From ZC4RG19 sp036279475 (GTDB taxonomy: Bacteria; Actinomycetota; Acidimicrobiia; Acidimicrobiales; VFJN01), in the NCBI GenBank assembly GCA_036279475.1, contig DASUJB010000147.1, positions 1-64,000 on the forward strand: DNA of 64,000 bases, given 5' to 3'. The notes beneath the pieces are model-generated. The model ran no database searches and was not told where the DNA came from. It worked only from the letters and a program-made list of their open reading frames with translations. Shown piece by piece: positions 1 through 7,902 of this stretch. Position 1 is the stretch's first letter; each line of letters opens with the position of its first letter. Both the position numbers and the translations under genes were made by a program.

Positions 1-370
1 AGGCCTGCACCGTCTCGTAGGCGATCCCGGTGGTCCCCGCGGCGAGCAGCGCATCGGCCACCCGGGGGTACGCGGCGAGGTGCAGGAACGTGAAGAGCAC
101 CAGGTCGGGGCGGAAGAAGCCGAACTCCGCCTCGAGGGGTTCCTTCACCTTGCAGACGAGGTCCTGCTCCCACACCTCGGCCGGGCGGTCGACGACCCGG
201 GCACCGGCACGGCGGTACAGGTCGTCGTCGATGCCCGAGCCGATCCCGGCCCCGGCCTGCACGACCACCTCGACCCCGGCCGCGTCGAGCTCCCGCACCC
301 CCTCCGGCGTCAGGGCCACCCGGAACTCGTCCACCTTGATCTCGGCCGGCACCCCCACGCGCAGCGTCAC
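1..370 (-). CDS. ald: Alanine dehydrogenase, N-terminal part (cut by window edge)
   Basis: Reading from a GTG at 370 toward the window edge gives about 123 residues beginning VTLRVGVPAEIKVDEFRVAL, the N-terminal signature of alanine dehydrogenase. The segments CKVKEPLEAEF and LFTFLHLAAYPR, with the KEP and HLA residues that bind pyruvate and substrate in this family, are also present. Ald catalyses NAD-dependent oxidative deamination of L-alanine to pyruvate and ammonium, or the reverse reaction to recycle NADH. The NAD-binding and C-terminal parts (about 240 residues) lie outside the window. It is divergent from the acyl-CoA dehydrogenase gene at 582, with a 211-base shared upstream region. 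The related NAD(P) transhydrogenase alpha subunit is the main alternative, but the FLHLAA segment favours Ald. Confidence 0.88.
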   Translation of the reverse strand, partial: MTLRVGVPAEIKVDEFRVALTPEGVRELDAAGVEVVVQAGAGIGSGIDDDLYRRAGARVVDRPAEVWEQDLVCKVKEPLEAEFGFFRPDLVLFTFLHLAAYPRVADALLAAGTTGIAYETVQA

Positions 371-568
371 CGGCCACCCCGCTCCCCTGGTCCCGTCACG
401 GCGCCTCCTCGATCCGCGCTCACCAGAGCTTGCCCCAGGCGAAGGTGCGGCGGTGCCCCGGGCCCGTCCTGGCCCATCCCGCCCCACCCCCCGCGCCGCC
501 GCCACGGCGACGGTCGAGCCTGCCGGGGGCGAGGCCGTCGTGCCGGGCCCGCAGCGCGGAGGCGCTGG

Positions 569-574
569 TACGGT
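569..574 (+). promoter_or_regulatory. -10 element of a predicted leaderless promoter
   Basis: TACGGT fits TANNNT and ends exactly 7 bases before the GTG at 582, the geometry of actinobacterial leaderless promoters. No Shine-Dalgarno sequence lies at the right distance. This supports GTG 582 as the start of the acyl-CoA dehydrogenase gene. Confidence 0.5.
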
Positions 575-581
575 CGTCGAC

Positions 582-1853
582 GTGCCTGCCAACCCCCTGA
601 ACGTCGACGACTTCGGTGGTGAGCTCTTCAACCTCGGCATGTCGGCCGAGGCGCGGCCGTTGCTCGACCGGGTGAAGCGGTTCGTCGCCGACGAGGTCGA
701 CCCCGTCACCGAGCGGTTCTTCGCTCTCGGGGCCGACCGCAGCGACCGCTGGAGCTTCGCTCCCGGTCAGCTCGAGCTGCTCGACGGCGTCAAGGCCGAG
801 GCCAAGGCCGCCGGGTTGTGGAACTTCTTCCTGCCCGACGCCGAGACGGGCCGGGGCCTGGCGAACCTGGACTACGCCTACATCGCCGCCGAGCTGGGCA
901 AGAGCCCGCTCGCCTCCGAGTGCCTCAACTGCTCGGCGCCCGACACCGGGAACATGGAGGTCCTGGAGCGAGTGGGCACGCCGGAGCAGAAGGCGCAGTG
1001 GCTGCAACCCCTGCTCGACGGGGAGATCCGCTCGTGCTTCGGCATGACCGAGCCCGACCTCGCCAGCTCCGACGCCCGCAACATCGCCACCTCCGCCGTG
1101 CTCGACGGCGACGAGTGGGTCATCAACGGCGAGAAGTACTACATCTCCGGCGCGGGCGACCCGCGCTGCAAGGTCATGATCTGCATGGCGCGCACCAACC
1201 CCGACGCCGCTCCGCACCAGCAGCAGTCCCAGATCCTGGTGCCCATGGACGCCCCCGGCCTCGAGATCGTCGGCCCCATGCTGGTGTTCGGCCACGACGA
1301 CGCCCCTCACGGGCACATGCACCTCCGCCTGCACGACGTCCGGGTCCCGAGGGAGAACGTCCTGCTGGGCGAGGGCCGGGGCTTCGAGATCAGCCAGATG
1401 CGCCTCGGCCCCGGCCGGATCCACCACTGCATGCGCTCGATCGGCGCTGCCGACCGTGCCCTGCAGCTCATGGTGGAGCGAGGCCTGGGGCGCACGGCGT
1501 TCGGGAAGCCGCTCATCGCCTTGGGGAAGAACACCGAGCTGGTGTCCCGAGCCCGCATCGAGATCGAGGCCATGCGACTCATGGTCCTGCGGGCAGCCAA
1601 GGCCATGGACCTGATGGGCAACGCCGAGGCGCGGGTGTGGGTCAGCGCGGTGAAGGCCATGGTCCCCGAGCGCGTCTGCACCATCATCGACCAGGCGATC
1701 CAGCTCCACGGCGCCGCCGGTGTCTCGCAGTGGACACCGCTCGCCGACATGTACACGGGTCTGCGGACGTTGCGGTTGGCCGACGGCCCCGACGAGGTGC
1801 ACCACATGGTGGTGGGGCGGGCGGAGATCGCCCGGTACCAGTCGCCGGCCTGA
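582..1853 (+). CDS. Acyl-CoA dehydrogenase family protein (ACAD10/11-like)
   Basis: A 423-residue FAD enzyme of the acyl-CoA dehydrogenase family, expected to introduce a trans-2 double bond into an acyl-CoA and pass electrons to ETF. The order is N-terminal helical domain (residues about 20-150), beta-barrel middle domain with FGMTEPDLASSDA and the GEKYYISGAG segment, then the C-terminal helical domain with the RTAFGKPL signature and the LHGAAG and DGPDEVH segments near the C-terminus. Overall it resembles the C-terminal dehydrogenase part of ACAD10/11. GTG 582 is chosen because of the TANNNT element 7 bases upstream; ATG 639 (MSAEARPL) is an alternative. The coding frame stays open far upstream of 582, but that part has no family similarity. 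A strong hairpin follows the stop codon, so it is probably monocistronic. Substrate chain length cannot be told from the sequence. Confidence 0.85.
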   Translation: MPANPLNVDDFGGELFNLGMSAEARPLLDRVKRFVADEVDPVTERFFALGADRSDRWSFAPGQLELLDGVKAEAKAAGLWNFFLPDAETGRGLANLDYAYIAAELGKSPLASECLNCSAPDTGNMEVLERVGTPEQKAQWLQPLLDGEIRSCFGMTEPDLASSDARNIATSAVLDGDEWVINGEKYYISGAGDPRCKVMICMARTNPDAAPHQQQSQILVPMDAPGLEIVGPMLVFGHDDAPHGHMHLRLHDVRVPRENVLLGEGRGFEISQMRLGPGRIHHCMRSIGAADRALQLMVERGLGRTAFGKPLIALGKNTELVSRARIEIEAMRLMVLRAAKAMDLMGNAEARVWVSAVKAMVPERVCTIIDQAIQLHGAAGVSQWTPLADMYTGLRTLRLADGPDEVHHMVVGRAEIARYQSPA

Positions 1854-1861
1854 CCGGTCGA

Positions 1862-1887
1862 CCCTCTCCCCTGACCGGGGGAGGGGG
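1862..1887 (+). terminator. GC-rich hairpin after the acyl-CoA dehydrogenase gene
   Basis: CCCTCTCCCC (1862-1871) can pair with GGGGAGGGGG (1878-1887) over 10 bp with one G-T wobble, around a six-base loop. It begins 9 bases after the stop codon. There is no T-tract, as is common for actinobacterial terminators. Confidence 0.55.
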
Positions 1888-1985
1888 TGGCCGCCGCGTC
1901 GGTGCGCGAGCGATGGCGGTGGACGGCCAGCGGCCACAGTCGCACACTGGGTGCATCCAACCGGCGAAGACCGAGGGGGTGCCTG

Positions 1986-2690
1986 ATGGCGAGCCGCAAC
2001 GGCCTACCCGACGTGGTCCCGCAGCTGTCGCGGGGCAAGCATCGCAGTCCCCGCAAGGGCGCCTGCTTCATGGAGATGGCCTCGTACCTGGCCGGCGAGC
2101 GCTGGAGCGACCGTCCCCCGTGCACGCATCCGCTCCTGGCCGCCCTCGCCCGGCTGGTCAACGACCACACCTCCGACGCGGCCCGCACCGAGCTGGCGCC
2201 GCTCGTGCCGTCCGTCATCGGCCTGCGAACCGACGATCCCCGGGTCGACGTGCGCATCGCCCTCCGGGCAGCCATCGCGGCCCTGCCCGTGGCCTCGGCG
2301 GAGCGGCAACGGGTGCTGGCGGTGTCCGTGCTGACCGCGGGCCGCGCCCTGTCCCAGGCCGGCGGCAGCGATCCGCTGATGGAGGGCGAGGCCCGAACCG
2401 CGCTCGAGGCCGCCCCCGCGGCGACCGCCTGGGCCACGCGCTTCATCGAGGAGATGCGGGCCAGCAGCAGGGGCTTCGGTCGGCACGCTGCCCCCAGCAC
2501 CGTCCGCTACGCCGTGGTCGGCATCGCCGCCGCCTGCGTCGAGGACCCCGACGTCCGGCTGCGCCGGCTGCTGCGGGACGCCATCGACGACACGGCGCTG
2601 TTCGTCGACGCCCGCTCCGGGGTGCCCGGCGACGTCGACGAGGACCGCTGGCTGGCGGCCTGTCGCCTCACGGGGGTGGCCGCCGGCTGA
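1986..2690 (+). CDS. Conserved actinobacterial protein of unknown function
   Basis: A 234-residue soluble, helix-rich protein with no signal peptide or membrane segment. It starts at ATG 1986, preceded by the GA-rich ribosome-binding stretch GAGGGGG. The N-terminus carries a distinctive run (KHRSPRKGACFMEMASYLAG, then the WSDRPPCTHPLLAALARLVN part) that I recall as the hallmark of a widespread actinobacterial hypothetical family; its function is not known to me. The Cys-containing GACFMEMASYLAGE segment and the later PPCTHPLL are the most conserved-looking parts and could be a ligand or partner site (inference). Its last 184 bases overlap, on the opposite strand, the open tail of the ATPase gene ending at 2507. 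Confidence 0.8.
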   Translation: MASRNGLPDVVPQLSRGKHRSPRKGACFMEMASYLAGERWSDRPPCTHPLLAALARLVNDHTSDAARTELAPLVPSVIGLRTDDPRVDVRIALRAAIAALPVASAERQRVLAVSVLTAGRALSQAGGSDPLMEGEARTALEAAPAATAWATRFIEEMRASSRGFGRHAAPSTVRYAVVGIAAACVEDPDVRLRRLLRDAIDDTALFVDARSGVPGDVDEDRWLAACRLTGVAAG

Positions 2691-3121
2691 CCGGTGGGCG
2701 CCCGACGCTGCTCCCGCTCGACGTGGGAGCGGCCAGCGACCTGGTCGACCTCGCACCACACCGACTTCGCCGCGCCGTGGCGGTCGACCCCCCACCGGCG
2801 GGCCAGGCAGGCGACCAGGTGGAGGCCCAGGCCGCCCACTCGGCTGGGGTCGAGCTCCCGGGGCCGAGGGACCGACCCGGGGGCGCCGTCGACCACCTCC
2901 AACCGCAACGACGCGTCCCCCGCCCGCAGGTGCACGGTCGACGCCGTCCGGGCGTGGACCACGGCGTTGGCGACGAGCTCGGACACGGCGAGCTGAGCCC
3001 GCTCGACGTCCCCCTCGGCCCATCCCCGGCGGCGGAGGGCGGAGGAGACCCGCCGCCGTGCCGAGCGGACGGCGGCGGTGTCGCAACCCACCCAGATCGT
3101 CTCTTCGTACACGTCGTCCAT
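2507..3121 (-). CDS. ATP-binding anti-sigma/RsbW-type regulatory protein
   Basis: A 204-residue protein whose first 115 or so residues form a HATPase_c domain of the RsbW/SpoIIAB serine-kinase type. It has the N-box ELVANAVVHA, then DGAPGSVPRP, and the G-box-like GGLGLHLV. Such small stand-alone ATPases in actinobacteria bind or phosphorylate partners in sigma-factor and antagonist switches. ATG 3121 (MDDVYEE) is preferred; an in-frame start 24 codons upstream is possible. After the domain (around VWCEV) the frame has no stop until 2507, adding about 70 low-complexity Arg/Ser/Pro-rich residues that lie antisense to the gene ending at 2690. The tail may be real but carries no family similarity, so an unusual 3' end or a sequencing slip near 2690-2760 cannot be excluded. 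Confidence 0.75.
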   Translation of the reverse strand: MDDVYEETIWVGCDTAAVRSARRRVSSALRRRGWAEGDVERAQLAVSELVANAVVHARTASTVHLRAGDASLRLEVVDGAPGSVPRPRELDPSRVGGLGLHLVACLARRWGVDRHGAAKSVWCEVDQVAGRSHVEREQRRAPTGQPAATPVRRQAASQRSSSTSPGTPERASTNSAVSSMASRSSRRSRTSGSSTQAAAMPTTA

Positions 3122-3267
3122 GGTCCCCACCGTGGTTCGGCCGCCGTCCCTACTCGTGGCCCACCCAGGGATACCCTGCGTGGCGCCGACCAAACAGGAG
3201 GGGCCCCGGGTGGACGCCCCCGGGCCCGAGCGGGTGGACGACGGGGCGAGGTGCCCGGGAGGTAGCA

Positions 3268-3552
3268 GTGGACGAGGACAAGGTGTGGGACGGCGTGGCG
3301 ACGATGGCCGCCGTCGGCGCGGTGGCGATGACGAGGCCGCTCATCGAGCGGGCCTGGCGTGCCGCCTTCCGTGCGGAGCCCCCGGGCAACCCGGCCCACG
3401 AGGACGTCGCCTGGCGCGACGCGCTCCTGTGGGCGGTGCTCACCGGGGCCGTGGTGGGCCTCGTGCGCCTGGTGGCTCAGCGGGTGGCGGCGGGTGCCTG
3501 GGCCAAGGCCCGCGGCGGCTACCCCAGGGCGCTGGCCTCGACCCGTCCGTGA
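3268..3552 (+). CDS. DUF4235 family small membrane protein
   Basis: A 94-residue protein matching the DUF4235 pattern: an N-terminal amphipathic or membrane stretch (VATMAAVGAVAMTRPLIERAW), a middle polar region with EDVAWRDALLWAVLTGAVVG, and a C-terminal basic segment. Two membrane segments at about residues 6-22 and 49-66 are visible. The start is GTG 3268, preceded by a good ribosome-binding site (GGGAGG, 3257-3262). The function of DUF4235 is unknown. It is divergent from the ATPase gene, which starts at 3121, so the two share a 146-base intergenic region. Confidence 0.75.
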   Translation: MDEDKVWDGVATMAAVGAVAMTRPLIERAWRAAFRAEPPGNPAHEDVAWRDALLWAVLTGAVVGLVRLVAQRVAAGAWAKARGGYPRALASTRP

Positions 3553-3659
3553 GGCGCAGGCCCGGCGGGGTCCCGCCCGCCCGGTGCCGCCTGGACCGGT
3601 CGAGTCCGGAGGCCGGCCACCACGGCGAGGATCTCACGCCGCGGCGGCCGGCTGACCAG

Positions 3660-3741
3660 TGGGCCGGGGAGGATTCGAACCTCCGAAGGCGATGCCGGCA
3701 GATTTACAGTCTGCTCCCTTTGGCCGCTCGGGCACCGACCC
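3660..3741 (-). tRNA. tRNA-Tyr (anticodon GTA)
   Basis: Read on the minus strand, a 7-bp acceptor stem (GGGTCGG with CCGGCCC, one T-G pair) encloses a D-arm, the anticodon arm GCAGACTGTAAATCTGC with anticodon GTA, a long variable arm of about 13 bases (typical of bacterial class II tRNA-Tyr) and the T-arm GGAGGTTCGAATCCTCC. The discriminator base is A (position 3660). CCA is not encoded. Total length is 82 bases. Confidence 0.93.
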
Positions 3742-3817
3742 GGGAGGCGACACCGTAGCGCCCGACCGCCGGCGTCACCACACGGCGACGTGGGTGACGC
3801 CGGAGGTGGGACCGCCC

Positions 3818-3823
3818 TACCCT
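3818..3823 (+). promoter_or_regulatory. -10 element of a predicted leaderless promoter (yajQ)
   Basis: TACCCT is followed by exactly 7 bases and then ATG 3831. No Shine-Dalgarno sequence is present, so a leaderless transcript is predicted. Confidence 0.5.
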
Positions 3824-3830
3824 CGGCCTC

Positions 3831-4319
3831 ATGCCCAGCTTCGACGTCGTCTCCGAGATCGACATGCAGGAGGTCCGCAACGCGGTCGACCAGGCGTCCC
3901 GCGAGGTCGCCAACCGGTTCGACTTCAAGGGCACCGACAGCTCCGTCGAGCTCGGCGACCACGTCATCGTCCTCCGCAGCGTCAGCGAGGACCGGATCGG
4001 CGCCCTGCGCCAGGTGCTGGAGGAGAAGCTGGTGCGGCGCAAGGTGTCGCTCAAGGCACTCGACCACCAGAAGGTGGAGGAGGCCGCGGGTGGCACCGTT
4101 CGCCAACAGGTCGACCTGGTCGCCGGGATCTCGCGCGACAAGGCCACCGCCATCAACAAGTTCCTCAAGGGCCTCGGCCTCAAGGGGGTGCAGAGCCAGG
4201 TGCAGGGCGACCGGCTCCGGGTGTCGGGCAAGAAGCGGGACGACCTCCAGGCTGCCATCCAGGCCCTGCGCGAGCACGACTTCGGCCTGCCGCTGCAGTT
4301 CGACAACTTCCGGGACTGA
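3831..4319 (+). CDS. yajQ: YajQ family nucleotide-binding protein
   Basis: A 162-residue protein matching YajQ (UPF0234) over its whole usual length (about 160 residues). It has the N-terminal MPSFDVVSEID, the NRFDFKGT segment, and the second-half motif GISRDKATAINKFLKG, with the C-terminal LPLQFDNFRD. YajQ proteins have two ferredoxin-like folds; members bind cyclic di-GMP (shown in Xanthomonas) or other nucleotides and may act with a transcription factor. The gene is monocistronic and convergent with htpX, 48 bases away. It is well conserved, so the call is firm, but the ligand and role here are not established. Confidence 0.95.
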   Translation: MPSFDVVSEIDMQEVRNAVDQASREVANRFDFKGTDSSVELGDHVIVLRSVSEDRIGALRQVLEEKLVRRKVSLKALDHQKVEEAAGGTVRQQVDLVAGISRDKATAINKFLKGLGLKGVQSQVQGDRLRVSGKKRDDLQAAIQALREHDFGLPLQFDNFRD

Positions 4320-4367
4320 CGCCCCTGCCATGGGGAGCGTCGGGCCACCGCCGCGGGCGCCGGTGCG

Positions 4368-5213
4368 TCAGCGCCAGTCGCCGCTGCGCAGCCGGGCCAC
4401 CCGATCCTCGGTGGTGGGATGGGTCCGCCACAGGTTGGCGAAGCTCATCTTGCGCCCCGACAACGGGTTGACGATGAACGCCGAGGCATGGGCCGGGTCG
4501 ATGTCCATCGGGATCCGGCGGGCACCGACCTCCAGCTTCTGCAGAGCTCTCGCCAGCGGCTCGCCGTCACCGATCAGGCGGGCGCCGCTGCGGTCGGCCT
4601 CGAACTCGCGGCTGCGGCTGATGGCCATCTGCAGCAGGCCGGCGGCGAGCGGGGCGAGGAGGGCCATGGCGAGGAGGGCGATGGGGTTGGGGCCGTCCTC
4701 GTCGCGTCCGCCGAAGAAGGCGGAGAACTGCAGGAAGTTGGCCACCAGGGTGATGCCCATGGCGATGGCAGCCGCCACCGACCCGATGAGGATGTCGCGG
4801 TTGCCCACGTGGCTGAGCTCGTGGGCGAGCACGCCACGGAGCTCGTCCCAGTCGAGGATGCGGAGGATCCCCCGCGTCACCGCCACCGCGGCGTGCTCGG
4901 GGTTGCGGCCGGTGGCGAAGGCGTTGGGCTGCTCGTCGGGCGTGACGTACAGCTTGGGCATGGGCATGCCCGCCTGCTGGGTGAGCTGGCGCACGACGGC
5001 GTAGTACTCGGGCATCTGCGCCTCGGTCACGGGCTGCGCCCGTGCGGCACGGATGGCGAGCTTGTCGCTGTTCCAGTACGAGAAGCCCACGAACGCGACG
5101 CCGAGCGCGAACCCGATGAGCGCCCCGTTGCCGCCCCAGATCGCCCCGCCGACGACGACGAGGATCCCGCCCAGCCCGGCGAGGAGGACGACGGTCTTGA
5201 AGGTGTTCTTCAC
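4368..5213 (-). CDS. htpX: Zinc metalloprotease HtpX (M48 family)
   Basis: A 281-residue membrane metalloprotease for quality control of membrane proteins. Two N-terminal membrane segments (about residues 5-45) are followed by the cytoplasmic protease domain with the zinc motif HELSH (inside GVLAHELSHVGN), a second pair of membrane segments (about 145-190) and the third zinc ligand in SREFEADRSGA. GTG 5213 is chosen because a TANNNT -10 element lies 7 bases upstream and because the product then begins VKNTFKTVVLLAGL, as HtpX proteins usually do. GTG 5222 is 3 codons further upstream. In other bacteria it works alongside FtsH. The gene lies alone, 3' to the HAD phosphatase gene on the same strand with a 100-base gap. 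Confidence 0.93.
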   Translation of the reverse strand: MKNTFKTVVLLAGLGGILVVVGGAIWGGNGALIGFALGVAFVGFSYWNSDKLAIRAARAQPVTEAQMPEYYAVVRQLTQQAGMPMPKLYVTPDEQPNAFATGRNPEHAAVAVTRGILRILDWDELRGVLAHELSHVGNRDILIGSVAAAIAMGITLVANFLQFSAFFGGRDEDGPNPIALLAMALLAPLAAGLLQMAISRSREFEADRSGARLIGDGEPLARALQKLEVGARRIPMDIDPAHASAFIVNPLSGRKMSFANLWRTHPTTEDRVARLRSGDWR

Positions 5214-5220
5214 GAGGTTC

Positions 5221-5226
5221 ACGCTA
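5221..5226 (-). promoter_or_regulatory. -10 element of a predicted leaderless promoter (htpX)
   Basis: On the minus strand TAGCGT is followed by 7 bases and then GTG 5213. This decides between two possible starts of htpX. Confidence 0.45.
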
Positions 5227-5322
5227 GCGGCAGGGCCTGGGAAGCACCTGGGAGGGCCCTGGCGCGGCACGCCTTGGCCGGTGGGCCGGCACCACCCTCC
5301 CCTCGGCGGCCCCGGACGTGCC

Positions 5323-5820
5323 TCAGTCGTAGTAGCCGGAGTGGATGTAGACGCAGGGGACGCCCTCGGCGTGGAACATGTCGACGTTGCGCCGGTCGTC
5401 CTCGAAGGCGAGGCGCAGGTCGAACCCGGCCTCCCGCAGCTCGTCCACGGTGTCGCGCTTGAAGGCCCGGGACGTGGAGTGGTCGCCGTGGTCGCGCATC
5501 ACCAGCAGGTCCCAGCGGAGGCCGTAGCGGTCGAGCCAGGCCACGGTCTGCGGACGGACCCGGAGCGGGCGGGCGGTCAGGAGCACCACGCCCACGGCCG
5601 GGTCCAACAGGTCGAGCAGCCGCGCCGTCTCGTCGATGGGCGCGTCGTCGCCGCAGGCGGCGAAGAAGGCATCCCAGTCCCGCCGCGGCGCCGCGAGGAA
5701 GTGCTGTCGGCTGGAGGCGTCGGACAGGACCCCGTCCACGTCGAACACGACCGCCTGGCCACGCGGTGGTGGCGGGTCCTGGCGCCAGGTCCAGTTGGGC
5801 GGCATCCGGTCGCGGTCCAC
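5323..5820 (-). CDS. HAD-superfamily phosphatase, polynucleotide-kinase 3'-phosphatase-like
   Basis: A 165-residue HAD phosphatase. Motif I is FDVDGVLSD (catalytic Asp pair), motif II lies in VVLLTARPLRV (Thr), a conserved Lys is in SRAFKRDTVDEL, and motif III is AFEDDRRNVDMF. The RDWDAFF segment and the LLVMRDHGDHSTS loop resemble the phosphatase domain of T4-type polynucleotide kinase, which removes 3'-phosphates from nucleic acid ends; no kinase domain is present. GTG 5820 has TAGGTT 6 bases upstream, so the message may be leaderless; ATG at codon 6 is the alternative. The substrate is an inference from similarity and could be another small phosphoester. Confidence 0.8.
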   Translation of the reverse strand: MDRDRMPPNWTWRQDPPPPRGQAVVFDVDGVLSDASSRQHFLAAPRRDWDAFFAACGDDAPIDETARLLDLLDPAVGVVLLTARPLRVRPQTVAWLDRYGLRWDLLVMRDHGDHSTSRAFKRDTVDELREAGFDLRLAFEDDRRNVDMFHAEGVPCVYIHSGYYD

Positions 5821-5826
5821 CGCCCG

Positions 5827-5832
5827 AACCTA
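5827..5832 (-). promoter_or_regulatory. -10 element of a predicted leaderless promoter (HAD phosphatase)
   Basis: On the minus strand TAGGTT precedes GTG 5820 by 6 bases, matching the leaderless geometry seen at other genes in this window. Confidence 0.4.
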
Positions 5833-5873
5833 CCGGCGCCGGCCGGGGGGCGAGCTCCCGGGGCGCCGGGCGG

Positions 5874-7865
5874 TCACTCCTCCGAGGGCTGGGCCTGCGC
5901 CCGCCGCCGGATCTCGTCGACCACCGCGGGATCGGCCAGGGTGGTGGTGTCGCCCAGGTCCCGGCCCTCGGCGACGTCACGCAACAGCCGTCGCATGATC
6001 TTGCCCGAGCGGGTCTTGGGCAGCTCCTCGGTGAAGACCACCAGCTTGGGTCGCGCGGTGGGCCCGATCTTCCGGGCCACGTGGCCGCGCAGCTCCTCCC
6101 CCAGCGCCGGGGTGGCATCGACGCCACCCCGCACGGTGACGAAGGCGACGATGGCCTGGCCGGTCAGCGGATCCGTGGCGCCGCAGACGGCGGACTCGGC
6201 CACGGCCGGGTGGTCGACCAGGGCCGACTCGACCTCGGTGGTGGAGATCCGATGGCCGGACACGTTCATCACGTCGTCGACCCGGCCGAGCAGCCACAGG
6301 TAGCCCTCATCGTCCACCTTGCACCCGTCGCCGGCGAAGTAGCGGTCGCCGAACCGTGCCCAGTAGGTGTCGCGGTAGCGGTCGGGGTCGCCGTAGATGC
6401 CCCGGAGCATCGAGGGCCAGGGGCGGGTGAGCGTGAGGTAGCCGCCACCCTTCTCGACCCGGGCACCGTCGTTGTCGACCACCTCGGCAGCGATGCCGGG
6501 GAGCGGGAAGGTGGCCGACCCCGGCTTGAGGGTGGTGACGCCGGGCAGGGGCGCGATCATGATGGCGCCCGTCTCCGTCTGCCACCACGTGTCGACGATC
6601 GGGCACCGGCCCCCGCCGATGTGGGTGTGGTACCACATCCACGCCTCGGGGTTGATGGGCTCGCCCACCGATCCCAGCAGGCGGAGCTTGGACAGGTCGT
6701 GGCGCGCCGGCTCCTGCTCCCCCCACTTCATGAACGTGCGGATCGTGGTGGGGGCCGTGTACAGGATGGTGACCCCGTAGCGCTCGGCCACCTCCCACAG
6801 GCGGTCCTTGCCGGGGGTGTCCGGCGTGCCCTCGTAGATGACGCTGGTGGCACCGTTGGCCAGGGGGCCGTAGACGATGTAGCTGTGGCCCGTCACCCAG
6901 CCGATGTCCGCCGAGCACCAGTAGACGTCGGTCTCCGGCTGCAGGTCGAAGACGTACCGGTGGGTGAAGGCGACCTGGGTGAGGTAGCCACCGGTGGTGT
7001 GCATGATGCCCTTGGGCTTCGCCGTCGTGCCCGACGTGTAGAGCAGGTAGAGGAGGTCCTCGCTGTCCATCCGCTCGGGCTCACACACCGGTGCGGCCTC
7101 GGCCATGAGGTCGTGGAACCACAGGTCGCGGCCGTCGGTCATGTCGACGGCCACGTCTGCGTCGGGGTGGCTGGACACCCGGTCGACCACCACGACGTGC
7201 TCGATCGACGGGGTGGAGGCCAGCGCCACGTCGGCCGTGGGCTTGAGCAGGTGGGCCTGGCCGCGTCGGAAGCCCCCGTCGGCGGTGACGAGCACCTTGC
7301 AGGCGGCATCGTTGATGCGGTCGACGAGCGAGTCGGCGGAGAACCCGCCGAAGACCACCGAGTGGGGGGCGCCGATCCGGGCGCAGGCCAGCATGGCCAC
7401 CGGCAGCTCCGGGATCATCGGCATGTAGATGGCGACCCGGTCGCCCTTGCCGACGCCCAGCCCCTTCAGGGCGTTGGCGAAGCGCTGCACGTCGGCCAGG
7501 AGGTCGGCGTAGGTGACGGTGCGCCGGTCGCCGGGCTCCCCCTCCCAGTAGTAGGCGACACGGGCGCCGTGCCCCGCCTCGACGTGGCGGTCGAGGCAGT
7601 TGTACGCGACGTTGAGCGTGCCACCCAAGAACCACTTGGCGAACGGCAGGTCCCAGTCGAGGACGGTGTGCCAGTGGTCGTACCACGACACCAGCTCGGA
7701 CGCCTGGCGTGCCCAGAAGCCCTGCCAGTCGGCTTCGGCCTCGTCGTAGATCCCCGGGTCCCTGACCAGGGCACGGGCCGCGAAGTCGGCCGGGGGCGGG
7801 AACGTGCGATCCTCGCTGAGGTAGTCCTCGATCGCCGCGCCGTCAGCCTGCGGATCGGATGGCAT
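5874..7865 (-). CDS. acs: Acetyl-coenzyme A synthetase
   Basis: A 663-residue AMP-forming acetyl-CoA synthetase that makes acetyl-CoA from acetate, ATP and CoA. The adenylate-forming core motifs are present: the phosphate loop LLYTSGTTAKPKGIMH, the DVYWCSADIGWVTGHSY segment, the aromatic DTWWQTETG that shapes the acetate pocket, the hinge GRVDDVMNVSGHRIS, and the C-terminal PKTRSGKIMRRLLR with the Lys that lysine acetylation controls in this family. Length is normal (about 650). ATG 7865 follows a ribosome-binding stretch GAGGGGAAG. A TAGGCT -10-like box (7900-7905) inside the end of the upstream methyltransferase gene could drive it separately. The 37-base gap also allows read-through from the nuo1/methyltransferase operon. 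Confidence 0.96.
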   Translation of the reverse strand: MPSDPQADGAAIEDYLSEDRTFPPPADFAARALVRDPGIYDEAEADWQGFWARQASELVSWYDHWHTVLDWDLPFAKWFLGGTLNVAYNCLDRHVEAGHGARVAYYWEGEPGDRRTVTYADLLADVQRFANALKGLGVGKGDRVAIYMPMIPELPVAMLACARIGAPHSVVFGGFSADSLVDRINDAACKVLVTADGGFRRGQAHLLKPTADVALASTPSIEHVVVVDRVSSHPDADVAVDMTDGRDLWFHDLMAEAAPVCEPERMDSEDLLYLLYTSGTTAKPKGIMHTTGGYLTQVAFTHRYVFDLQPETDVYWCSADIGWVTGHSYIVYGPLANGATSVIYEGTPDTPGKDRLWEVAERYGVTILYTAPTTIRTFMKWGEQEPARHDLSKLRLLGSVGEPINPEAWMWYHTHIGGGRCPIVDTWWQTETGAIMIAPLPGVTTLKPGSATFPLPGIAAEVVDNDGARVEKGGGYLTLTRPWPSMLRGIYGDPDRYRDTYWARFGDRYFAGDGCKVDDEGYLWLLGRVDDVMNVSGHRISTTEVESALVDHPAVAESAVCGATDPLTGQAIVAFVTVRGGVDATPALGEELRGHVARKIGPTARPKLVVFTEELPKTRSGKIMRRLLRDVAEGRDLGDTTTLADPAVVDEIRRRAQAQPSEE

Positions 7866-7902
7866 CGCCACTTCCCCTCGTTCGTGGACCGACGGAGCGA
7901 GC

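Noticed and set aside
5213..5222. GTG 5222 as the htpX start
   Set aside because: It would overlap the -10 box TAGCGT, and HtpX proteins normally begin close to the KNTFKT segment.
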